A stretch of DNA of 64,000 nucleotides, from contig CP016269.1 in assembly GCA_001880285.1 (NCBI GenBank), positions 868,001-932,000 on the forward strand, given 5' to 3'. The notes under the pieces are model-generated. The model had not been told where the DNA came from. It worked only from the letters and a program-made list of their open reading frames with translations, and made no database searches. Both the position numbers and the translations under genes were made by a program. This document shows, piece after piece, positions 43,590 to 51,566 of the stretch (positions are counted from its first letter, which is position 1; each line of letters starts with the position of its first letter). The DNA is from Flavobacteriaceae bacterium UJ101. GTDB taxonomy: Bacteria > Bacteroidota > Bacteroidia > Flavobacteriales > UJ101.

Positions 43590-46550
43590 ATGCGTAATAA
43601 AGGATTTTTTACTGCAATTTTATTGATTCTAACCGCTATTTGCTTTTACTACTTTAGTAAAACATTTTATGCTCAAGGAATCGAATCAGATGCAAAAGCG
43701 TACGCTTCTATACAAAAAGATGGAGATATTTATGTAGATCCAATTAAAGAAAAGAAGTATTTAGATTCAATAGCAATTGTAGATTCAACAGGATTCTTCA
43801 CTTATGAAGATGCGAGAAAAGATGAGTTAAATTTAGGACTTGACCTTAAAGGAGGTATCAATGTTATTTTAGAAGTATCTGAAAAAGATATCATTGTAGA
43901 TTTGGCTAATTATTCTCAAAACCCTGTATTCTTAGCTGCTTTAACAGCTACTGATGAGCAAATGAAGAACAGCCAAGAATCTTATAGAGACTTATTTTTT
44001 CAAAATTTCCAATTAGAAAAACAAAAAGCAGGCTCTTCTATCAATTTAGCCTCCTCTCAAATTTTTGGAAATGCCAAAATGGGAGGAATTATCAGTACGA
44101 ACACTTCAGATGCTGATGTTCAAAAAGAAGTTTCTTCAAAAATCCGATCTGCAGTAAGTGATGCAAAGCGTATTATTGAACAACGTATTGATAAATTTGG
44201 TGTAGCACAACCTGTAGTTCAACAAATTGAAAATACAGGGCGTATTATTGTTGAGTTACCAGGTGTTCAGGATACTGAACGTGTTAAAAAACTTTTACAA
44301 TCAACTGCTAAATTAGAGTTTTGGAAGCTTGATTATAATACAACAGCATTTTTCCAAAATATTGAATTATTAAATCGTCAGAAAACAGCTTCTAAGATTC
44401 AAAAAGAAGAAATTAAAGATACTGTAACGACTAAGAATGATTCTATCAAAACATCTTCTTTAGAAGATAAAGCCAATACAACGGAAGAAGTTACAGCTAC
44501 TGAAGAAGCAAAACCTTTATTTGTAGGGATTCAAGCGGGACAAGCATTAGCAAATGTTGCTGACACTGCTACTATCAATAAATATTTAAAATCTCACGAA
44601 GCTCGTCAAGCTCTAACAGGAAGAAGTCGTTACGATCGTTTTGTATGGGATGCTAAACCTTTACAAAGTAACCCTGATCAAATTTACTTATACGCATTAG
44701 AAGGAAACCGTCAAGGAAAAGCAACTTTAGGGGGAGATGTAGTTCAAACAGCTACAAACAATCGTAGCCAATATGGACAAGTATCGGTTGATTTACAAAT
44801 GACCACTCCTGGAGCCAAAGAATGGGCAAAAGTAACTAAAGCAAACATTGGAAATCAATTAGCTATTGTTTTAGATAATCAAGTATATTCGGCTCCTGTA
44901 ATTCGAGGAGAAATGAATACAGGAACAGCTTCTATTACAGGGCAATTTTCTGATGCTGAAGCAAAAGATTTAGCTGACATTTTAAATGCAGGTAAATTAC
45001 CCGCTTCTGCTAAAATTATACAAGCCGAAGTAGTAGGTCCTTCATTAGGACAAGAAGCTATTGATGCAGGTTTAATGTCCTTTGCGATTGCTTTAATATT
45101 AGTATTGATTTGGATGTTATTCTATTACGCTGGAGCTGGTGTTATTGCTGATATTTCATTAGCAGCCAATTTAATCTTCGTTTTAGGAGTTTTAATTTCA
45201 ATCCATGGAGTATTAACATTACCTGGTATTGCGGGTATTGTATTAACCATTGGTATGGCAGTGGATGCTAACGTATTAATTTTCGATCGTATTCGTGAAG
45301 AGTTATATAAAGGAAAAGATAAACGTCAAGCAATTAAAGATGGATACAACTTTGCATTATCTTCTATTTTAGATGCAAACGTTACCACTTTCTTAACTGC
45401 TATTATTTTAGGAACTTTTGGATCAGGTCCTATTAAAGGATTTGCCGTTACATTAGGTATTGGTATTATTACTTCTTTAATCAGTTCATTGATTTTATCA
45501 AGATTATTAATTGAATTGTTCCCTAAAGTAAACTTCTCAACATCTATGACCAAAAACTGGTTCATGGATATGAATATCGACTTTTTAGGAAAGAGAAAAA
45601 TTGCTTATATGATCTCTGGAGGTTTAATTCTAGTAGGATTAGCTTCTTTAGTTACGAGAGGACTAGATTTAGGAGTTGATTTCGTTGGAGGAAGAACTTA
45701 CACCATTCAATTAGAACAACCTGTTAAGTCTGATCAATTAGCAACTGAATTAACGGCTCTATTTGTAGATGGCGATGGAAAAACCTATGCTCCTCAAGTA
45801 AAAACATTAGGAACAGATAATAAAATAAAGATCACTACAAAGTATATGATTAATGAAAATGACGATACGAAAGTAGATGAGAAGATCTTTGATGCTCTAT
45901 ATAAGGGAATGAAACCTTATTTACCAGCAGATATGTCACGTGAAACTTTTGCAAAAGGAGGTGAAACTAAAAAATACGGTGTACTTTCTTACAACAAAGT
46001 AGGACCTACAATTGCTGATGATATTAAACAAGAAGCTTTCTTAGCCGTTGGTTTATCTTTAGCTGTTATTTTCTTATATATCTTAATTCGATTTAGAAAA
46101 TGGCAATTCTCAGCTGGTGCAGTAATCGCAGTATTCCACGATGTTTTATTAGTATTAGGGATTTTCTCTATAGCAAAAGATATTTTACCTTTTTCTTTAG
46201 AAATAGACCAAGCATTTATTGCTGCTATTCTAACCGTAATTGGTTACTCTTTAAATGACACGGTGGTTGTATTTGACCGTATACGTGAATACTTATATGA
46301 AAATAAGTCTATGCCTTTCGGTCAATTGATGAATAAAGCTTTAAATAGTACATTAAGTCGTACAGTAAATACTTCCTTTACAACATTAATTGTATTATTA
46401 ATTATCTTCTTCTTTGGAGGAGACACAATTAAAGGATTTATGTTTGCTTTAATTGTTGGGGTTATAGTAGGTACTTACTCATCATTATTTGTAGCATCTC
46501 CTGTAACATACGATTTAACGAAAGGATCATTAAAAAATAGAAAAGCATAA
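43590..46550 (+). CDS. secDF: Fused protein-export membrane protein SecDF
   Basis: A 986-residue fusion of SecD and SecF, the proton-driven helper of the Sec translocon. The SecD half (about 1-650) has DLKGGINVILEV, a large periplasmic P1 domain with PGVQDTERVKKLL, and GLMSFAIALILVLIWMLFYY opening its membrane block, then GMAVDANVLIFDRIRE. The SecF half (about 670-986) has GVDFVGGRTY and VIGYSLNDTVVVFDRIREYL. Twelve membrane segments are expected. Fusion is the usual state in Bacteroidota. It lies alone on its transcript with a strong terminator after it. Confidence 0.97.
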   Translation: MRNKGFFTAILLILTAICFYYFSKTFYAQGIESDAKAYASIQKDGDIYVDPIKEKKYLDSIAIVDSTGFFTYEDARKDELNLGLDLKGGINVILEVSEKDIIVDLANYSQNPVFLAALTATDEQMKNSQESYRDLFFQNFQLEKQKAGSSINLASSQIFGNAKMGGIISTNTSDADVQKEVSSKIRSAVSDAKRIIEQRIDKFGVAQPVVQQIENTGRIIVELPGVQDTERVKKLLQSTAKLEFWKLDYNTTAFFQNIELLNRQKTASKIQKEEIKDTVTTKNDSIKTSSLEDKANTTEEVTATEEAKPLFVGIQAGQALANVADTATINKYLKSHEARQALTGRSRYDRFVWDAKPLQSNPDQIYLYALEGNRQGKATLGGDVVQTATNNRSQYGQVSVDLQMTTPGAKEWAKVTKANIGNQLAIVLDNQVYSAPVIRGEMNTGTASITGQFSDAEAKDLADILNAGKLPASAKIIQAEVVGPSLGQEAIDAGLMSFAIALILVLIWMLFYYAGAGVIADISLAANLIFVLGVLISIHGVLTLPGIAGIVLTIGMAVDANVLIFDRIREELYKGKDKRQAIKDGYNFALSSILDANVTTFLTAIILGTFGSGPIKGFAVTLGIGIITSLISSLILSRLLIELFPKVNFSTSMTKNWFMDMNIDFLGKRKIAYMISGGLILVGLASLVTRGLDLGVDFVGGRTYTIQLEQPVKSDQLATELTALFVDGDGKTYAPQVKTLGTDNKIKITTKYMINENDDTKVDEKIFDALYKGMKPYLPADMSRETFAKGGETKKYGVLSYNKVGPTIADDIKQEAFLAVGLSLAVIFLYILIRFRKWQFSAGAVIAVFHDVLLVLGIFSIAKDILPFSLEIDQAFIAAILTVIGYSLNDTVVVFDRIREYLYENKSMPFGQLMNKALNSTLSRTVNTSFTTLIVLLIIFFFGGDTIKGFMFALIVGVIVGTYSSLFVASPVTYDLTKGSLKNRKA

Positions 46551-46605
46551 TACACTTTTTAGTGTATTCATCTTCTAGGTAATACACCTAGAATCTATAT
46601 ATAAC

Positions 46606-46637
46606 AAATCCGTCTTATGAATAAGACGGATTTTTTT
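46606..46637 (+). terminator. Terminator of secDF
   Basis: A 12-bp stem (46606-46617 with 46622-46633, core AATCCGTCTTA/TAAGACGGATT), 4-base loop, then a T-run. A second small hairpin around TTCTAGGT/ACCTAGAA (46573-46592) precedes it. Confidence 0.85.
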
Positions 46638-46684
46638 ATGATAAATATTCCTCAAATAATACCACATTCTTAATACTAAATTCT

Positions 46685-46692
46685 TAATTTTG
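46685..46692 (+). promoter_or_regulatory. -7 box of tatA (TAATTTTG)
   Basis: An exact TAnnTTTG match with only 4 bases before the ATG at 46697, predicting a leaderless or nearly leaderless transcript. Confidence 0.5.
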
Positions 46693-46696
46693 TAAA

Positions 46697-46999
46697 ATGT
46701 TTCACACAATTCTTTTTATAGGGTTTCCTGAAATCATTACAGTACTTATTATTGCTGTAATGTTATTTGGTGCAGATAAACTTCCTGAAATTGCCCGTAC
46801 TTTTGGAAAAACAGTACGTCAAATGCGTGATGCTTCAGACGACATTAAACGCGAAATTATGAAACCTGTTGATGATGTCAAAAACGAAGTTAAGACTCAA
46901 ACTGATGAAGTATCGCCTTTTCAAGAAGTTCAAAAAGAAATTGCCGATGCTCGTGAAGAAATTGAGGAATTTACACGAGGCCCTGTTAAACGAGATTAA
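46697..46999 (+). CDS. tatA: Sec-independent translocase protein TatA/E
   Basis: A 100-residue single-pass membrane protein: hydrophobic segment about 4-22 (FIGFPEIITVLIIAVMLFG), a conserved hinge ADKLPEIARTFGKTVRQMRD and an amphipathic then charged tail. It forms the pore or membrane-thinning part of the Tat export system. No tatB or tatC is in the window. The stop is 4 bases from the convergent O-methyltransferase stop. Confidence 0.9.
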   Translation: MFHTILFIGFPEIITVLIIAVMLFGADKLPEIARTFGKTVRQMRDASDDIKREIMKPVDDVKNEVKTQTDEVSPFQEVQKEIADAREEIEEFTRGPVKRD

Positions 47000-47003
47000 A
47001 TTC

Positions 47004-47648
47004 TCAAAGCTTTCTCGCTATTGAAATACCATCTCGAATAGGTAGGATGATATGTTCCACTCTTGGATCTTCATGAAGTTTCTTATTAAACTCATCAATA
47101 GAATGAATTATCTTAGCGTGCTTATCCTCTTTCTCTATTGTTTCAGCTACTTTTCCCTTCCATAAAATATTATCTGATAAAATAACTCCTCCTGTACTCA
47201 TCTTAGGTAGAACTAAATCAAAATAGTTTTTATAATTCCCTTTATCTGCATCAATAAAAACCATATCAATTGTTTCTTTAAGAGTTGGTATCGTTTCTAA
47301 TGCATCTCCATATTTAACTTCAATTTGAGAATTTTGGTTTAAAAATTTCGTATGTAAAACTTCTAAATCTCGGTTTCTCTCTAAAGAAATCAATTTCCCT
47401 CCTTTTTGAACCCCTTCAGCTAAACATAATGCAGAATATCCTGTATACGTTCCAATTTCTAAAATAACTTTAGGATTGACTAACTTCGAAATCATACTTA
47501 ACAAACGTCCTTGATAATGTCCCGAAATCATATGTGATCCATGTATATGTTTTTGAGTATACTCATTCAATTTTTTTAAAAGAATAGGCTCTTCATCACA
47601 CAAATTTTCAATATAAGATTCTACTGTTGGATAAATGATTTTTCTCAT
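47004..47648 (-). CDS. Class I SAM-dependent O-methyltransferase
   Basis: A 214-residue catechol/caffeoyl-CoA-type O-methyltransferase. The SAM-binding glycine motif is VILEIGTYTGYSALCLAEG; VFIDADKGNYKNYFD has the metal/catalytic Asp, followed by GGVILSDNILWKGKV. Length and motifs match the bacterial YrrM-like group, whose natural substrates are mostly unknown. It is divergent from the glgP-like gene. Confidence 0.88.
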   Translation of the reverse strand: MRKIIYPTVESYIENLCDEEPILLKKLNEYTQKHIHGSHMISGHYQGRLLSMISKLVNPKVILEIGTYTGYSALCLAEGVQKGGKLISLERNRDLEVLHTKFLNQNSQIEVKYGDALETIPTLKETIDMVFIDADKGNYKNYFDLVLPKMSTGGVILSDNILWKGKVAETIEKEDKHAKIIHSIDEFNKKLHEDPRVEHIILPIRDGISIARKL

Positions 47649-47726
47649 GCTTTAAAATTACAATACTCTTTTCTAACTAAAAAATAAGATTATATATAGA
47701 TTCCAATAACGTAACTCATCTATAGT

Positions 47727-47745
47727 TAGTGTCCTGTCGACACTA
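47727..47745. promoter_or_regulatory. Inverted repeat, possible operator of the glgP-like gene
   Basis: Half-sites TAGTGTC (47727-47733) and GACACTA (47739-47745) are perfect inverse copies separated by 5 bases. They lie 27 bases upstream of the -7 box at 47773, in the -33 region, a likely place for a regulator. No second copy was seen in the window. Confidence 0.35.
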
Positions 47746-47772
47746 TTTATTTGTTTTTTGCTAAAATTAACG

Positions 47773-47780
47773 TATTTTTG
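47773..47780 (+). promoter_or_regulatory. -7 box of glgP-like gene (TATTTTTG)
   Basis: An exact TAnnTTTG match 35 bases before the ATG at 47816. Confidence 0.55.
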
Positions 47781-47815
47781 GAATTCAAAACTATTTATAA
47801 TAAAAAAATATCACT

Positions 47816-49471
47816 ATGTCATCTTTACCAGAAGCATACAAACATCCTTATAATTTTGATAAAAAATACAATAAGAGTGTAGCTTATTTTTGCATGGATT
47901 ATGCAATCGATCAAAGTTTAAAAACCTATTCCGGAGGACTTGGTTTCTTGGCAGGTTCTCATATGAAAAGCGCCTACGATTTAAAACAAAATCTAATTGG
48001 AATTGGAATACTTTGGAAATATGGTTATTACGATCAAGTACGTAAACCTGATCAAACTATGGATGTTTTATTCCAAGAAAAAATATACAATTTTTTAATT
48101 GATACAAATATCAAATTCACTATTCAAATTGACGGTTATGACGTATGGGTAAAAGCTTATTTCTTAAAACCTGAAACATTTGGTACTGTTCCTATGTTTT
48201 TTCTTTCAACTGATGTAGCAGAAAATGATTACTTAGCAAAAACGACCACTTATAAACTTTACGACTCTGACCCAAGAGCAAAAATTGCTCAAACCATGGT
48301 TTTAGGTTTAGGAGGTGCTAAATTATTAGATCAGTTAAACTATCATCCTGATGTGTATCACTTAAACGAAGCACATGGTATTTCAGCTATCTTCCATGAA
48401 TATAATAAAATTCATAATTTAGAAGAAATCAAGAAAAAATTTGTTTTCACTACACATACACCTGTTGAAGCAGGTAATGAAAAGCATGACATTAATTTAC
48501 TAAATGAGATGGGCTTCTTTGGAGAAGTTCCTTTAGAAGAAGTTAGAAAAATTACAGGAATGCATGACGATACTTTTAATCATACATTAGCTACTTTACG
48601 CTTATCAAGAAAAGCCAATGGTGTATCAAAGTTACATGGAGAAGTAGCTCGTGAAATGTGGGGAAGTTATAATGGAATTTGTGAAATTGACCACGTCACT
48701 AATGCACAGCATGCTAACTGGTGGACTGATAAAGTAATTAAAGAAGCCGTTAAAAATAAAGATACAAAATCGTATAAAGCTCGAAAACTTCGTCTAAAAG
48801 AAAAGTTATTTGAAGATGTTGCAGACCAGACAGGTAAACTATTTGATCCGAATGTTTTAACTTTAGTATGGGCTCGACGATTTGCTGATTATAAACGTGC
48901 CGACTTGTTAACACGTGACGTAAAACGTTTTAGAGAATTATTAGAACGTGTTGAACAACCTGTACAAATTATCTGGGCTGGGAAACCTTACCCTATGGAT
49001 TATAATGCCGTAGGAACATTTAACAAACTAGTTCATTTAGCTAAAGAATTTGATAATATGGCTGTTTTAGTCGGTTATGAATTAAAATTGTCACGTAAAT
49101 TAAAAGAAGGATCTGATGTTTGGTTAAATACACCACGTGTTACGCGTGAAGCATCTGGTACTTCTGGAATGACAGCCGCGATGAATGGTTCTATTAATGT
49201 ATCAACTAACGATGGCTGGATTTGTGAATTTATCAAAGACGGTAAAAATGGTTTTGTTTTACCGACAACAGATCATAACTTACCTTTACGTGAACAAGAT
49301 CAAAAAGACATGGATAATTTATTCGATGTTATTGAAAACAAAGTAATTCCTACTTATTATGATGGAAAAGGAGCTAAATGGCAAAAGATTGTAAATCAAT
49401 CTATGGCTGATGTAGTACCCTTCTTTGGATCTGATCGTTTTGCAGCTGAGTACTACGAAAAAATGTACTAA
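47816..49471 (+). CDS. Alpha-glucan phosphorylase family protein with PLP lysine replaced
   Basis: A 551-residue member of the short GT35 phosphorylase group. Family blocks are clear: YSGGLGFLAGSHMKSAYDL near residue 39, TTHTPVEAGNEKHD, VWARRFADYKRADLL and IWAGKPYPMDYN. Phosphorylases release glucose-1-phosphate from glycogen. In the cofactor block EASGTSGMTAAMNG residue 453 is Thr (codon ACA at 49172-49174) where PLP-type phosphorylases carry Lys in GMK or NMK. So either the protein does not bind PLP covalently or works differently. The gene has its own promoter and a terminator; no other glycogen gene is adjacent. Confidence 0.85.
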   Translation: MSSLPEAYKHPYNFDKKYNKSVAYFCMDYAIDQSLKTYSGGLGFLAGSHMKSAYDLKQNLIGIGILWKYGYYDQVRKPDQTMDVLFQEKIYNFLIDTNIKFTIQIDGYDVWVKAYFLKPETFGTVPMFFLSTDVAENDYLAKTTTYKLYDSDPRAKIAQTMVLGLGGAKLLDQLNYHPDVYHLNEAHGISAIFHEYNKIHNLEEIKKKFVFTTHTPVEAGNEKHDINLLNEMGFFGEVPLEEVRKITGMHDDTFNHTLATLRLSRKANGVSKLHGEVAREMWGSYNGICEIDHVTNAQHANWWTDKVIKEAVKNKDTKSYKARKLRLKEKLFEDVADQTGKLFDPNVLTLVWARRFADYKRADLLTRDVKRFRELLERVEQPVQIIWAGKPYPMDYNAVGTFNKLVHLAKEFDNMAVLVGYELKLSRKLKEGSDVWLNTPRVTREASGTSGMTAAMNGSINVSTNDGWICEFIKDGKNGFVLPTTDHNLPLREQDQKDMDNLFDVIENKVIPTYYDGKGAKWQKIVNQSMADVVPFFGSDRFAAEYYEKMY

Positions 49472-49493
49472 TAAAATTATTATATCGTAATGT

Positions 49494-49528
49494 AAAAAGT
49501 GCTTTGAATTAATTTCAAAGCACTTTTT
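49494..49528. terminator. Bidirectional terminator between glgP-like gene and symporter
   Basis: A 15-bp stem (49494-49508 with 49514-49528, AAAAAGTGCTTTGAA with its complement) and 5-base loop, with A/T runs on both sides; it separates the convergent genes and marks the left border of the polysaccharide locus. Confidence 0.85.
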
Positions 49529-49552
49529 TATATTTCCTCTCTAATTAGTTTC

Positions 49553-51148
49553 TTAAGAAAAATATACGTAAACTCCTACTACAATTAAGCAAATCACCCC
49601 TCCTACCAATGTTGCGTACTTCCATGGTATTATATTCACTTTTCCTGAATCCGTCAATACAAAAGCCTCTTTTCTAGGATATATTTTTCCAATTATTAAC
49701 ATAATTAAAACATTCATAATAAACAAAATAGCCATTACATGTAAAAAATGAGGGTAATTTTCATCTCCTACCACATAAGGTTTTAATACAAATTGACTGA
49801 TACCATATAAAACACTACCTAAAATTACAGCAATTTTAGCTGCCACTGCAGGTACATATTTTGTTAAATAACCTACTACAATAATCGTTAAAATAGGAAT
49901 ACTATAACATCCATTCACCTCCTGTAAATATCCAAATAAACCATCAGGAGCATTTGCTATAAGTGGCGCAATAAACATTGATAAAATGGCTAGTATAATT
50001 CCAAAAACCTTTCCTGCTTTAACTGTCTCTTTATCAGATGCCCCTTTATTAATATATTCTCTATAAATATCCACTCCAAACAAAGTAACCGCACTATTCA
50101 AACCACTATTAAACGAGCTTAAAATAGCACCAAATAGAACAGCTGCAAAAAAGCCAATTAAATAAGTAGGTAATACATTATTTACCAATATAGGGTAAGC
50201 TTGATCAGCAATTTTAATTTGATCAGCATACAAATGATACGCAATCACACCTGGCAAAACAACAATTAAAGGACCCAATATTTTGAGAAAAGAAGCTAAC
50301 AATAATCCTTTTTGTCCCTCTTTTAAATTTTTTGCTCCAAGAGCTCTTTGAATAATAGCCTGATTGGTTCCCCAATAAAACAATTGAACCAACATCATAC
50401 CTGTAAAAATAGTAGAAAAAGGAATATAAGAATCTGGACCTCCTATCGAATTCATATGCTCTGGATGATCAGTAAACAATCGATCTATTCCTTCACTCAA
50501 ACTACCTTCTCCCATAACCATTAAACCAAAAAATGGAATTAACAATCCTCCAACTAATAATCCAATTGCATTAATTGTATCTGAAATGGCTACAGCTTTT
50601 AACCCACCAAAGATAGCATATACTGAACCTATTAAACCTATCCCCCATACGCATACCCAGATAGAGGTTGTATGACTAATACCTAACACATTAGGTATAT
50701 CAAATATTGTACTAACAGCTACTGCTCCAGAATATAATACAATAGGTAATAAAATCACCACATATCCTGACAAAAACAATATTGAAACTATAGTTTTTGT
50801 CGTCTTATCATAACGTTCTTCTAAAAATTGAGGAACTGTAGTAATTCCTCCTTTCAAATAACGAGGCAATAAAAATAAAGCTGTAACAACCATTGCAATA
50901 GCAGCTAATGTTTCCCACGCCATAACCAAAATTCCTTGCTCAAAAGCTTGTCCATTTAAACCAACAATTTGTTCTGTAGATAAATTGGTTAACAATAAAG
51001 AACCTGCAATCACCGGAGCTGTCAAACTTCTTCCTCCCAAGAAATAACCATCCGATGATGATTCATTATTTGACCGTGTCATAAAATAAGATACGAATGC
51101 TACTAACAACGTAAAACCAACAAATGAGATAATTCCAACAAGTTCCAT
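49553..51148 (-). CDS. SLC5-type sodium/solute symporter
   Basis: A 531-residue membrane protein with about 14 hydrophobic segments, of the solute:sodium symporter (SSS) family. The start region ELVGIISFVGFTLLVAFVSY, then GGRSLTAPVIAGSLLLTNLS and SNFNSGLNSA-like FNSGLNSAVTLFGVDIY, matches SglT-type sugar carriers. It is divergent from the sulfatase/beta-helix genes and shares with them an intergenic region bearing the palindrome at 51236-51260, so it probably imports the monosaccharide released from the same glycan. The substrate is not determined. Confidence 0.85.
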   Translation of the reverse strand: MELVGIISFVGFTLLVAFVSYFMTRSNNESSSDGYFLGGRSLTAPVIAGSLLLTNLSTEQIVGLNGQAFEQGILVMAWETLAAIAMVVTALFLLPRYLKGGITTVPQFLEERYDKTTKTIVSILFLSGYVVILLPIVLYSGAVAVSTIFDIPNVLGISHTTSIWVCVWGIGLIGSVYAIFGGLKAVAISDTINAIGLLVGGLLIPFFGLMVMGEGSLSEGIDRLFTDHPEHMNSIGGPDSYIPFSTIFTGMMLVQLFYWGTNQAIIQRALGAKNLKEGQKGLLLASFLKILGPLIVVLPGVIAYHLYADQIKIADQAYPILVNNVLPTYLIGFFAAVLFGAILSSFNSGLNSAVTLFGVDIYREYINKGASDKETVKAGKVFGIILAILSMFIAPLIANAPDGLFGYLQEVNGCYSIPILTIIVVGYLTKYVPAVAAKIAVILGSVLYGISQFVLKPYVVGDENYPHFLHVMAILFIMNVLIMLIIGKIYPRKEAFVLTDSGKVNIIPWKYATLVGGVICLIVVGVYVYFS

Positions 51149-51235
51149 ATTAAATTTAAGTTTTAAGAGTTCAATCTCCTATTTTTAATGTAGCTAATTT
51201 AGATGATTTGTCTATTATAAACAAGACTTTTTGAA

Positions 51236-51260
51236 AATAAATGTAATAAATACATTTATT
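51236..51260. promoter_or_regulatory. Putative locus operator, copy 1
   Basis: A perfect inverted repeat: AATAAATGTA (51236-51245), spacer ATAAA, TACATTTATT (51251-51260); one further base pair extends it on each side. It sits in the divergent gap between the symporter (start 51148) and the sulfatase unit, 5 bases before a near-consensus -7 box TATATTTA (51266-51273) on the plus strand. The same two half-sites with the same 5-base spacing recur at 61536-61560 before susC. A dimeric repressor or activator site is the natural reading; the regulator is not in the window. Confidence 0.6.
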
Positions 51261-51358
51261 TTTTATATATTTATACTCTCCTTGACTATTTTTATCTATT
51301 GAAACATCATTTAAAGAGTATTTTTTTTGAACTTGATCATTAAATTAACATAAAGTTT

Positions 51359-51535
51359 ATGAAAACAAAACATGTACTCATTACTCCTTTATTGGGAGTT
51401 TTTAGCATTTCTCTATTTGCTAATAAAAACCTTGACCTTGTAAAGAACTTCTTTACACACAATGATAATATATCATTGAAAAACTCAAATAGTACTTCTT
51501 TATTCAATAGTTTAACAAAAACAAGCTTGTTTTAA
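51359..51535 (+). CDS. 58-residue signal-peptide ORF, possible relic of a beta-helix gene
   Basis: ATG at 51359 to TAA at 51533-51535, 58 residues. The N-terminus MKTKHVLITPLLGVFSISLF is a signal peptide, followed by ANKNLDLVKNFFTHND. The beta-helix protein at 58115 begins MKTK...LSLFANKTSDPVKDSFTNN, the same pattern over about 35 residues, and the DNA is also similar there (for instance TATTTGCTAAYAAAA and CTGTAAAG or TTGTAAAG). Nothing after residue 40 matches, and the frame ends 31 bases before the sulfatase chimera. It could be a decayed N-terminus, a leader peptide gene, or a small secreted protein. Confidence 0.5.
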   Translation: MKTKHVLITPLLGVFSISLFANKNLDLVKNFFTHNDNISLKNSNSTSLFNSLTKTSLF

Positions 51536-51566
51536 TTTTATATCTAATTTTTATCAAAAATTAATT

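Noticed and set aside
51181-51240. A promoter for the symporter on the minus strand
   Set aside because: No stretch close enough to TAnnTTTG could be found upstream of 51148, so I did not list one although one must exist.
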